Positions 39,068 to 50,580 of a stretch of DNA of 64,000 nt are shown piece after piece. Every line of letters begins with the position of its first letter. Position 1 is the first letter of the stretch. Origin of the DNA: Aphelocoma coerulescens (lineage: Eukaryota; Chordata; Aves; Passeriformes; Corvidae); NCBI RefSeq assembly GCF_041296385.1, contig NC_091017.1, positions 10,534,001 to 10,598,000 of the forward strand. The letters are read 5' to 3'. The position numbers and the translations under genes are program-made. The notes below the pieces were generated by a model, which was given only the letters and a program-made list of their open reading frames with translations, was not told the DNA's origin and ran no database searches.

Positions 39068-40224
39068 TGTCTTGGGGATGGTTTATTATCCCATCCCATT
39101 TCTGGGGGTTTTGATCTGTTTTGTTTTGTTTGTGCCTGGGGTGGCTGCTGTCCCTGCCCCACCCCCCATCCTCCCTGGCTCTGGGACTATTGCAATGTTT
39201 GGGAGCCAGGCTGGGGTTTCTGGAGAGAGTTGGGGACAGGGCAAGCAGCAGACCCTCTCTTCTGGCGTGGGCTGTTCAACTGGACACATGCAGCCAATGT
39301 CTCTGACCAGGGATACTGCTGTTTCTGTGGGTTTTGCCTGCTTCTTTTTTTGGGTTGGTTTTTTGTTGTTTGGTTTTTGTTTTGTTTTGTTTTTTTTTTT
39401 GCTTCAGCACTGTGACTGAGCTTGGCAGATTGGCTTCTTTTGCTGCTCTGCTGTCAGGGAGCCCAGAGACAGTGCGTGTCCCACCAGGACCTGGGAACAC
39501 CCCACTTCCTGCTGGAGGCTGTACCTCTCCTCATAGCCCAGACCCAGGTTCCAGTGAGTGACAGTGAGAAATCCCACGGGGCCCTTCCCCTTGTTCCAGA
39601 GCCAGGCTGCTGCTGCCCAACCCCTGCCATACTTCGGTGCTTTGCTCCGGGTTTGTGCTACACTGTAGCTTTTCACTATCTGCCTGCCCGGAGGTCATGC
39701 CATTCCAGTTTGCTTCTCCTGAGGTTTCTGCTACAGCTCTTTTTGCTATCCAGAGGGGGCACCAGGATCAGCTGCCCCTGAGGATTCGTAAAGGAAACCC
39801 CTTCTCCATCCCCTTCTACCAGCTGCACCCACCGTTGTCCACATGGACAAAGATGGCTGGGCCCGCGCCACAGCGCCCCCTGCAGGCGCGGGGGAATCAT
39901 CGCAGCCGCCCTGCCCGGCCGGGAGCCACCAGCGCCCCTGCCGGCTTTGAGCGGAACTGCACCGAGGGGAAAGGGCCCGCGGCCGAGAGAGGCTGGCACT
40001 GGCTTCTGGTTCTGCTTGCTGCTGCTGCTGCTGTTGTTGTTTGTTTGTTTGCCTTGTTATACATGTACAAACTAGTAAAAAGCTGTTATTCCTTTTGTCA
40101 TATCTGTGCCCAAAAGCCCCTTAATTTCAAAATTATAACAATTCAGAGGGAAAGGGGTCATATTCTCCATTCCAAGAGACGCTCCTGCCTTCTTTAGCAG
40201 ATACCTGTCTTTCAAACCAAGACA
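39068..40224 (+). mobile_element. Solo LTR B (ERVL-like)
   Basis: A 1157-bp LTR begins TGTCTTGG and ends CCAAGACA, perfect 8-bp inverted termini, flanked by an exact 5-bp duplication ACATC. It contains T/G-rich low complexity (39350-39400), a CpG-rich block with GCGCCCCCTGCAGG (39860-39960), CTG/TTG/TTTG triplets (40016-40050) and AGTAAAA. No internal proviral sequence is attached. The 186-codon open frame at 39637-40197 runs through it and is a composition artefact. The family is shared with LTRs A and C. Confidence 0.92.
39872..39886 (-). promoter_or_regulatory. Near-consensus CTCF motif in LTR B
   Basis: The minus-strand 15-mer is identical to that of LTR A and matches 14 of 15 positions of the CTCF core. 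It lies about 19 kb upstream of the PCDH18 start. Confidence 0.55.
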
Positions 40225-40229
40225 ACATC
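40225..40229. repeat. 3' target-site duplication of LTR B (ACATC)
   Basis: Exact repeat of 39063-39067. Confidence 0.85.
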
Positions 40230-43200
40230 TTATTTATATAACTTCACCAGTTTGCTTCATAAAGAATGAAGCCTTTCTCTAAAGGGTAATTTTTTTGACC
40301 TCTAACAGGCTAGTGATTTACAGGGCAACAGAGACAACACATTGCATTTAAAAAGCTTTAAGACACCATTTAAAGCTTTTATAGTGAAGTCTTGCTTCTA
40401 ACAATACACTTGCTGCTCTAAGTTCAGACACTTTTCTGAATGAAAAAATACCATTTACAATGAAAAATTTATTCATGTTATAAATATATTTTACTCCAAC
40501 CTGTGAAAAACAGCTCAAAAAATATAGCTACAATTTCATGGTACCTGGTAGTAAAACAAAGAGCAGTGAGGGCAGAGCAGGAGGAGAGAGAGGCTGCATG
40601 AGAAATCCTTGGATGTCTGATGGAAGGTAAAATGACATCTTTGATGTAAAAGCACCCTAACAATGTAAACTAGAAGGATGATGTACATAACCATTCTAGT
40701 GTAATGGACATGATTTTCACTGGGACAGATAAGATTTTATTTAGATTCTGTCATGAAATATAAGTCTTCATTTTCCTTATACATTCAAGTAACTAGATTT
40801 TCCACTCAGCAAAGCAGCACAGTTAAGTAAGTCAAGGGATGGCATCAGATGCTCAAAGTTTAAACACCTTCTCTCTTGTGGGGCTGTGTTTTACTTACTC
40901 TACTTAGCTGAATGTAGTAAATTTATTTCTAGGTATCTCAAATGCACAACTCCCTTTTCCCATTATTGTTTCTGGGTAAAAACTAGCTTGTGCTCCTGTT
41001 CATTTGCCTTTTTTTGTTGGAATGGGGAGGAGGAAGCAGGATCTTGTACAGACCAACCTCTTTGTCCTAGCAGCCACTGCCAGCGTAAAGTGATGTGTGC
41101 GTGTGTGTGTGCGTGTGCATCTGTGTGTCTGTGTGTATCTGTGTGTGTGTGTAAGGAATGTTCCTTAAGATTGGAATAGCATAAAAGAGCGGGTGATATT
41201 TTTTCACGCAAATTTCAACCTATCCTTTCTATGCAGTTAAGAGCTTCATTCAAAGATCTTTAAAGTCAGGGTCTTTCTGGCTCAAGTGTTATTCAGATCA
41301 GCTTAATGGAGAGATTATCAGAGAGTTCATCATACATAATCACCACCTAGTAAGGATTTCTTTCACGTTTCTTTTTTTCTTTCCAAAGGAAAATGTTATT
41401 TAGGTTCTATGAGGAAATGCAAGGTTTCACCTTTTTATATACTAAAGTAGCTAGATTTTCTACCCATTGCATCACTTTATGAGTAACAATCCTGGACATT
41501 TCCAGGACACATTTTCTCCTCCAGCTGTCAAAATATTTAATGTTCACAATTAGGCATTGCAGTTGAAAGTGCTACATTTTGTTTCTGCAGCTTTGGGAAG
41601 AAATGATACCTTGGTCTCACTGGGTCATCTAATACCAGGTTTCTGCAAACTTCTGGCATAAACGGTTCTTATATTCAGAGTACTCAAAGCTGTAAGTGCT
41701 GTGATCAGATTGAGGAGCACTGGCTATTAGTTTATCTTCTTGGTTGGACATGTGGATTGAATTACCACTTTCAAATCCCAGCTGTGTCTTTTGGGAATGG
41801 AATATGAAAAGATGAAGAGAGAGAAAAATTACTTGCCAGCTGGAAAGAAATGGTGGGTGTAGTCCTGGGGATTAGCAGTGACTGAGCTCAAAACAAGAGA
41901 AGATATGGAAAAGAATAGATCCTTTCCTGAGCTGTGGGACATCTCCAAATATGCTCCATGATAGAAAAGAGTCCTAGGGTGAGGGAAGCAGGAGAAACAT
42001 GCAGCACTCCCTGGATTGGGGCTGTCTGGATGTTTCAAGTGACAAGCAGAAAGGGGTCCCAGCATCCACGCTGAAGACCAAGGAACAAAATGGAACAGAA
42101 GCTGGGAAAAATGCTGCAGGGACATCAATTAGTAGCCAGCAGTACAAGAAAGAGAGAAACTCCTGCAAGCAGCAGAACAGAGACAGCCACCTGGCAGAAC
42201 TGGGGAAGAAAGGACCTGATGAGAAGCTGCAGCTTCTTCCTTTTCTTTCCTAATGATTTGAGCTCAAAGAAACAGCACATTTCTTGTGCAGATGCTTAAA
42301 CAATATAAAAGCCTTCTGCAGTCAGCAGACTGCAAACGAGTCTAACAACATGGCATAATTTCTGTGTTCCTGCTGAAGCGGTCTGGGATGTTTTCAACTA
42401 ATCATAGTTTTAGCAAAATATGCTGCTTCACCTAAATTAAGATATTTACTAGAACCTGCTTCTCCCAACAAAATTTTAAATGAAAACTTGTCTAAAGACT
42501 AAGATCATCCAGTAAATTTTGACCACAGAAGTATCTGCTTCTGTTCTACTCCTTTTCTCCTTTTTTCATTTGCTTACCAAATGAAGTTAAATCACAGCTC
42601 TCAAAAAGCTTTCCCAAATGGGAATTTATGAAGAAAACCAAACAAAATCCAGTTCCCATGTCATAAAGAGTAGCTTTCCATATCCTGTTTCAGTTTGATC
42701 TCTCCATTGCAATGTAAGGAAAGGAGCATCTACGTAAATCAGTACTGTATAGACCTCAGTCAGTGTGTGGGTAAAGGCATTGTGGAAAGGAACTAAGAAA
42801 ACATCTGAGAGACCTCAGAAACAGCAGTGCATAAACCTGAAGAAGACTTTAAAAGTAAGATAGATTGTACTTATTACAAACTTCTGTAATTAATTTTCAT
42901 ATTGATGTATCGGTCCATAACATCCATAATATTCCTTTGGCTAAACCAAAGAGAATTAGTAGAAATTTCAGAAATGTCCTAGCAAACTCTGAAATTCCAG
43001 CTTGGAAAGGCAAGAGTTTGGAAAGATGTTTACTGTCCAATAATCTGAATAATCGCTGCAGGAACCTTTTGAAGGTACACTAAAATGGATGGTTAGTCTC
43101 CTAGATACAACTGAAATACTAGTCCAGCTAAATATTTAGACACTTAATGCCTTAAAAAAAAAAATTAATCTAGGCCTGACAGCTCATCTGTCATTGAATA

Positions 43201-45885
43201 ACTGAAAAACCCTAAGATTCTTCAAGATTTGGTGCAAATTTTGCTGTGTATTACAGCAAAATCTACAAATTAATCAGTCCAGGCCATAGGAATAATGTAT
43301 AAATAAAATCCATAAAATTTATATAAGTTGAGGGGAGGCAAATCCAGCTGTAGTTGGTATTATAGAGAAGTAGAGAAAGGGAGATTTTGATTATTTGGAT
43401 GACAGACACAATCCTGGAATTTACCTTTTTTACCAAAGTGAATTCAAAACAAAAAAGTTCAGGTCTCCTCATCATCTCCTCCTGAAGAGAACTTGTATTG
43501 TTAATAAAAGACTAGATTGCATTCCTCTGCAGAAGAAGAAGAAAGACTACTGTATCCCAAGCAGATGTGGTATTAGAGCTGACACTTTCCCATATTACAG
43601 CAACTTTTGAGGCTTTTATTTCAGGTTAATGTAAAAGTAGGATTAAAGGATGATTCTGGCGAGAGGAAAAAGGGATAAGTGGCATAAGGGAGAAGTTCTG
43701 AGGAGGTTATTTTTTACACAGCGTATTTTCTTCAAGAATACTTTTGTATAGTTTTTTCGTTTTGGTTTTTGGGGGCGTTTTTTAATATTTATTTCATAAT
43801 CACCTGGTCAGGTATTATCTTTTTGAAAAATTGATGTGTAAACAATGAACAAGGGATCAAGGAGAGCTTGAAAAATGTATACATTTAGGCATTTTTTTAT
43901 ACCAGGATATAATATATAAAGGAAATTATAAACTGAATGTATGGAGATAAGCAAACTATCAAGAAGGACATTAATAGAACCATTACAGAACACAAGTAGG
44001 ATGCTGGTGACAGGAAAACTTGATATTGTTGGAGAGGCAGAATTAATTCTTGTCTTAGTACTTGCAGAGAAAGCTGAAGGTCACATCCTGAAGAATGCAA
44101 AGGTGAAGTGTTAAAAGTTTTATGATAATGCTGGAGCAGACAGACCATTAAAAGTAAGTGAAGTTTGCAAGGCTTTAGAAATTCAAGTTAATTGAGGAGA
44201 AGAGAACACAAGAACTTTTTCTACTTGCTTGAGAGTCTGAATGATTACGGATCAAACAGGGTGAGTAATTTAGAGCTGATACTTGCCCATAAAACTCTGA
44301 GTACTGCAGACCTATGCACTCAGTAACATTAACATCATTAAGAAATCAGATACTTACACATAATTTAGAGCTATTTGAAATTGCTGAAGGCAGCATGGCT
44401 TCAGGAAATAAATGCATTGTGGCCAGAGAGGAGAAGAACTGAGGTAGTATATGGGTAATAGCAAAAGAGAATCCTAAGGAGGCTTTGAATTAATTCTAAT
44501 CTATGATACGGCTTCTCCTTGAATTTGAAGGTCACAAATCATTGTGTTCTATGCCAGGTTTGGGGTAATCTCTTGCTAAATGAATGAAATATTCAATGGG
44601 CATTTGTTTCGAAGTCAGCCACACTATCACACCAGCAATTTAGCTAGCGCTTCATCCTGACCAAAGACTTTTCTTTTACATATATTGTAGAGTCACTAAA
44701 GTTATCTGAATTTGTGCAAGCAAACAAAGTTTGATGAGTTTTACCAGTGATGAGCTCTGCATTGACTTGTGACAGTCACTGTGATATACTGTCCACCTGT
44801 GAAGTAAGCTCTGGGTTTCTGCAATGAATTTGAGTACTTGAAGAACTTCTTGCTGTGGTCTAGCAGAGCTTCTACCACATCTGGTGCAGTTCCCATTGTT
44901 TCAGGACACTGTATGACTCATAATCCAAATAACCTGGAAGAAACAAGCATACACTCACACACACAGAGAAAAAAAAGTATTATAGTAGAAGCATTTGATC
45001 TTCAAAAGTACCATTGCTGAGGAAGAAATGAAGGTAGGTTAGCTCAGGGTATTCAGAAACTGTGTTTGGAACAACAGATGAGGTAGAGACTCGTTTTAAC
45101 AAAGATCATTTTTAATTGTTTTGTTTCTCAAGAACAGTGAGAAATTCAGTAGGGAATAAGATAGACAAAGGCACATAAAATATATTGTTGCTTTAAACTA
45201 GGACAGTTGCACCCAGAAAACCACTGCAGAAGCCTCAGCTCAAACCATCAGACAGCAGAAAAAGTTTCATGCCTTTTGCTATTCAGCATTTTATTCTAAT
45301 GTTCTATTTTTCCATCTTAACTCATCTAACACCTGTATTACCAGACCCATAGTGGAGGTCCATGTCCACCATCACCCCTCCTCCTCAACTTGCAGATAAA
45401 TGTAACACTGCATAGAATAGAACAGCAGAGCTAACATGCTAAAATTAGAAGGGATTGCCAAATTGTAATATGACAATTAATTTTTCTAGGTGATAAAACT
45501 TCTAATCACAGTATTTCCAGACAGTCAGATTATACTATGGACAAAATAAGTGAAAACAGTATGCCAGGGAAAGTTTGTCAACATTGTAAAACTGACAGAG
45601 AAGAGACAGTGGAATACATTTATTAGATTGAGAAAAAAAAATTATAGAACAGTTGTCAGAAGGAAAGCTTTTCCCATCAATCTCTGAAAAAGAATGAATT
45701 AGAATATTACCCTTCCCATCCAAACCTGAGAAGCAGCCATCTAAAGCCATTTTGACTGGTCTGGCTTACTTTTGGCAGGCCCTGAGATCAGAGGAGATCA
45801 AGGAGTTGTGTCACTGGTGCAGAGCCTGAGTCTGGACAGATTTACTGTTTGCCATAGGTGCTGGTATTACAAAGATGCAGACTTG
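40230..45885. other. Intergenic DNA between LTRs B and C
   Basis: AT-rich sequence with a TG microsatellite at 41091-41153. No gag, pol or env-like translation was recognised, so this is not the interior of a provirus. Confidence 0.6.
41091..41153. repeat. (TG)n microsatellite, imperfect
   Basis: About 63 bases of TG repeats interrupted by TGC, ATC and TCT. Confidence 0.9.
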
Positions 45886-45890
45886 GCATA
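45886..45890. repeat. 5' target-site duplication of LTR C (GCATA)
   Basis: GCATA is repeated exactly at 47037-47041. Confidence 0.85.
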
Positions 45891-47036
45891 TGTTGGGGTT
45901 TAGGATTTTTCCTTTTTGTTTTCTTTCTCGTAGGGAATTTTGTCCCATTTTGTTGCTAAGAAACAATAACGACTGGTACTTAAAAGAGACAAAAGAATTA
46001 ACCACAGAGAAGGGGGAGGAGTGCAGCTGGCTTTACTAGCCTAGCTGAAGTGCATTCTCTTGGGAAGGGCAGAAACACCTCGAGATGTGGGCTGGGGGAA
46101 GGGGCTCAGCGCAACTCCTAGCTCTCTCCTGTCGGCTTCGGAGGAGGATGGTCAAGCTGCTGCTTACTGGCAGGGAATTCGCTGCTGCTGCCAGAGCCCA
46201 GTCCGGTCCTTTTTCTCCTGCCATGGGTGAGCCTTTGCTCATGAGAGCAGCCATTGAACTGGGACCTTACTAACACCCGACCTCACCAAAAAAAAAGGAC
46301 CTTCACCCTCTGCTCGGGTGCCTCAGGAGAAACCCCAGGACTCAGAGCCCATTCCCACTCTGAGGGAGCCTCTCCCTGCCGTGTTCGGGAGCCGGGCTGC
46401 TGCCGCCCAGCCCCTGCTGTGTCTCTGCCACTTCTCCGAAGTTTTTTGCTACACTGTTGCCACGCACCCTCTGCCAGCTGGGACTAGCTCCTGCTACAGC
46501 TGTGGAGTTTCTGATACATCTCATTTACCACTCCGGGATTTTGCTTGTCCCTGCCGTTCCAGCTTGCTGCTTCCAATGTTCCTGCTACAGCTCCTTTTGC
46601 TATCCAGAGAGGCAATCAGCTGCCCCTGGGGGGGTTGTGAAGGAACCCCTTCTCCAGCCCTTCCGCCGCCTGAGCCACCATTACCACGTGAGGGAGATGC
46701 AGCTGAGCCCGCGCCACAGCGCCCCCTGCAGGTGCGGAGAATCATCGCAGCCGCCCTGCCCGGCCGGGAGCCACCAGCGCCCCTGCCGGCTGTGAGCGGA
46801 ACTGCACCCAAGGGGAAAGGGCCCGTGGCCAAGAGAAGGCTGCCACTGGCTTCTGGTTCTGCTTGCTGCTGCTGCTGTTGTCATTTTTTTGCCTTGTTAT
46901 ACATTCTAGTAAAGAACTGTTATTCCTTTTGCCATATCTTTGCCTGAAAGTCCCTTAATTTCAAAGTTATAAAATTTTGGAGGGAAGAGGGACTTCCTGC
47001 CTTACTTAGCAGACACTTGTCTTTCAAACCAAGACA
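45891..47036 (+). mobile_element. Solo LTR C (ERVL-like, divergent 5' part)
   Basis: A 1146-bp LTR begins TGTTGGGG and ends CCAAGACA, flanked by exact 5-bp duplications GCATA. From about 46370 onward it matches LTRs A and B (CpG block, GCGCCCCCTGCAGG, CTG triplets, AGTAAAG, CCAAGACA end). The first ~450 bp differs from the 5' part of A and B, so it is a different subfamily or a recombinant. The 209-codon open frame at 46318-46947 is a composition artefact. Confidence 0.9.
46718..46732 (-). promoter_or_regulatory. Near-consensus CTCF motif in LTR C
   Basis: Same 15-mer as in LTRs A and B, same orientation. Confidence 0.55.
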
Positions 47037-47041
47037 GCATA
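47037..47041. repeat. 3' target-site duplication of LTR C (GCATA)
   Basis: Exact repeat of 45886-45890. Confidence 0.85.
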
Positions 47042-50023
47042 CCACAGTCAGACCTCCAACAGGACTTAAAAAATGGTACGCATGTAGAGGTTGCTAGATT
47101 CCCATCGTGGATATTACTCTAGAACAGATAACACTGGGCATGATTCTTCTCTGGAAGAAGCAGGTGATCTTTGTTGCATAAGGCACGCTAACATCAGCCA
47201 ACAGCTTTCCCTGCTCAAATAAAAACAGCAGTTCCCTTTTCCCATATAGAGCTAGGATTTCTTTTAACAATGCGTTCTATATTTCAGCCATAGAGCAGTT
47301 AACCTGGCATGAAAAGACATGGTGTACCTGTTGTACAGGTAGTATCTTTTCAGCTCAGCAGTGGCTCAATAATTCTCCTCATACTCCTGTCACAACTTCA
47401 GCACACTGACAGAAACCAAGACCTGCACTGTTGCCTCTTCTCAGAGTGCTGTGAGTGCAACATGCCCACTACTAATTCTTTCTGTCACATTACTAGCATA
47501 ATAGATATTTTATGTTTTATTTAGTCACCTAGATTTTCTTATTCAGATTTTTTAAAGATACACTAAAATTCAATCCCTTGCTGGTTTGAGTTGGCTTTGT
47601 TTCTCCCTTCAAAGTCTAGTGCACTAGGTCTTGAGCACTAGCTTAACAGTTGAATTGTTTGTTTTCTCAGAAGATCTTGTCTCTTGAGAGCCAGAGATCT
47701 TGCTCGTTAAAAGCTTTTCCATGTCTCAAGTAGATGATGGACTTAAAAGGAACTGGAACTAATAAAATACCCTCCTGACAGAGAGTTTATAGATATCCCT
47801 GAAACAGTGTCATTTAGAAGATGCATTGTATTTCCACAGATATTAAATTGGTTCTGCTTCTCCTAGAAATAGGTGTCATGTTTTTGTCTGTATAATATGG
47901 AAATTGCTTTCAGGTCTGGAGCTGAAAATAATACCTGGATGATGTATTAAAGAGAGTGACAGTACTTGTGCCTCAGCTAGTAATTATGTTTATCAAGCTC
48001 TCATTGTTGCTCCTGGTTTGAGCTCTGTTAATATAAATGTAATCTTCAAAAGAGGAGTACAACACAACATTTTCAAGTCTTGCAAAGTGAACTATCATCT
48101 GATGCCTTAGTGTTAAGAGATGGAAAGCGAGCATCGCAAAGACAGGGAGCTGTTTCTCATTAACAATTGTAAGATGTCAGCAAGATTAAGGTGTCAGGGT
48201 ATAGAAAGATGAAGAAGAAAAGAATTATTTAGCAAATAGGCATAAATTAATATAAAACGTGAATAGAGGGTTCTAGCTCCTTGTAAGGGTAAAAATAGGC
48301 CAGTAGACACTACATTGTGCTACCATCAAGCCATCCACTCAATCCTGACCTTCAATTTTATAGGTGAGACTAGTGGGAGCAAAATGTTACCACAGAGCCA
48401 GTGCTGGGAACTTTCAGAGCCATTATTTCTGAAAAGAAATGAATATTCAAAGGCCCCTTTGACATAATGAAGGTTAAATCCTATATAGAATTTTGCAGGC
48501 CCATGTGAGTGCTGTCTGACTGGGCTCTAAAAGAGCCAGAGTTCAGCCTGTCTGTGAGCTGCCTGGGAGCTCTGTGGCCATGGTTAGTGCGGGGCTGATC
48601 CCATGTTCAGACTAGAGAGGGATGGAGCTTTACATGGCATCTTACAAATGCAGCTACACAAGGTGGGCAGAAAAATAGTCCTGAAAGAAAGAAAATATCT
48701 GTGAGACATTTATGTATACAGGGAAGTTGTTAGCCTGCAAATTATTTCATACCTGACTCTTCTAAACCACATCAGGTATTGCCAGCTAATATCTACATGC
48801 AAATGGCCAGCTCATACCATCCATGTGCTGTGATCTTGCCTGGGAAGCACTTCAGTTCAGTATTTGCAGCTGTACCTGCCAAAGAGAGAAAGAAAACACC
48901 ATTTTGTCTAAAGAACAAGTAATTCCAGACAGAAACTGTAATTAAAATCCTGCTTTTCAGGAGGAAAGGAACAAAAAAAAAAAAAAAAGAAAAAGAAAAA
49001 AAGAAAACAAAAAGCATAGAAGTAGCAGGGTACCACTTCCAAAGCAGTTCCAAAAAAAAATTATTATCCTTGTACAAATGACACTTAGCAAATTACAGAC
49101 AGCTTTTTTGAGCAGTTTAACCACATTTAATTCACGATGGTCATTTTTAAGTATAGTGGCCTTCCATACCTAGGCAGCTCTTCCGCAGCCATGACTAAGC
49201 ACTGTAAAAACCTTTTGTATCTGGAACCTAGGACCACTTCTAACATCTTGCATTGATTTAAATTGTGAATCAGTTTAGCTAATCTGACATAAACCTTATA
49301 AAATTACTTTGCATCAGATTTATACAGATAGAAAAAGATGTATCTGTTCCCTCAGCAACAGTTTCAGTCCAGAAATTGTAGGCAGAGCATATTAGCTTGT
49401 GACCATCCTTCAGCATTGATAATTTGTATAGTTTTGAGACTGAAGCTTGTAGAATCCATGCACCTCAAAGGTGACTCTAAATCACACTTTTAATACTGAT
49501 GAGACCAATTTAGTTTCCATATAATGTTAGAAAAAGAGATATATCAGTACCTCAAACCCAGTGTATTTATCTCATACTTTCGTTAAATTGATAAAAACCC
49601 ATTATGTCTCATTCTACCACTGTACTTGCAGTCAATGTGTAGATTGGTCAAATTTGCATTTAGTGAGGTACTGTTGGCTTATGGCTTGTAACAGTGCTGG
49701 TGATTGCAAAAAAATAGAACAAGAAAGGTTTGTTGTAGTGGTTGAGTCCATAGACCTTTGTTACCCACTTTTGTAAAGGTGCTTTTTGTTATGCTTTCAT
49801 CTTTTTATTTATTTGGGTTGGAAATGTCCCTATTTGTTCCACCATATTATAAAAGCTTTGCTCTGTTTCCCATCTGCTGTCTTCAAGAGATCAATTGTAG
49901 CGCATTCATCAGTTGAAATGTGGCTTTTCTGCCATAGTTTCTCTAAAATCCATCTTGCCAGTCCCATGTAAACTGAAATGGGTTAGTTTTCATCAGCTTT
50001 GGCATTAAACCTCTGTACTGTCC
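47042..50023. other. Intergenic DNA
   Basis: AT-rich, with an A-rich run at 48972-49014. No gene or repeat family recognised. Confidence 0.6.
48972..49014. repeat. A-rich low-complexity tract
   Basis: A16 followed by GAAAA/GAAAAC units. Confidence 0.85.
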
Positions 50024-50580
50024 TGTTGCAGTGGCTAAGTCCACTTTACACCCCCCCAAGTTGCCTTAGAAGTGGTCTCTCCTTACAATACAGTGCCAGA
50101 AAGTTCTCCCTTTGTCTACATGCTGCTGGTCACTGGCCCTCTCCCCCTCCCATCCCTTTTCCCATTGGCCCCTGTTATGTCATTCAACCTTGTCTCTGCC
50201 CTAGCCCTCAGACTATTGGTTTTGGATGCTCTGCCCGCCTTTGGGAGTTTTAGGGATAAAAACAGGCATGGGCTTTCAGTTGTTCTTTCTTGCCTCTGTT
50301 CCCTTGGGGGTGTTGCCATTAAACGCCTCAGAACTGCACACAGAGAACCCCTCTCGCCTCTCTGTCTCCGGTTCGTGCACACACTGTGGGTGTGAGTGGC
50401 TGTTCGCAACCACCTGCGAAGGTGAGATTGTGTGCTCGCGTAGGTGCTAGGAGAGTGCCGCCCAAGCGGTCCACAGGCGACCCAGCAGGGAAAAACGCAG
50501 CATCGATCCACTGAAGCCCTTTCTTTACTCTCCCATGAGCCCTATCCAATAACTTAAGAGGGGTTGGAGTGAGAAACTAA
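50024..50580 (+). mobile_element. LTR-like CpG-rich block, unclassified
   Basis: An isolated GC- and CpG-rich island whose layout resembles a retroviral LTR: CCATTGG and TATTGG boxes (50160-50220), a TATA-like GGATAAAAACAGG near 50255, ATTAAA polyadenylation hexamer near 50318, then a CpG-dense stretch (50350-50510). No clear TG...CA ends or target duplication could be fixed, so boundaries are approximate. It could instead be an unrelated CpG island. No coding frame is recognisable. Confidence 0.4.

Noticed and set aside
39637..40197. 186-codon open frame
   Set aside because: Runs through LTR B; composition artefact.
40230..45885. Possible provirus interior between two direct LTRs
   Set aside because: Each LTR has its own target duplication and no retroviral coding sequence was recognised in between.
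46318..46947. 209-codon open frame
   Set aside because: It lies almost wholly inside LTR C, and similar frames in LTRs A and B are not maintained as the same protein; stop-poor because GC-rich.
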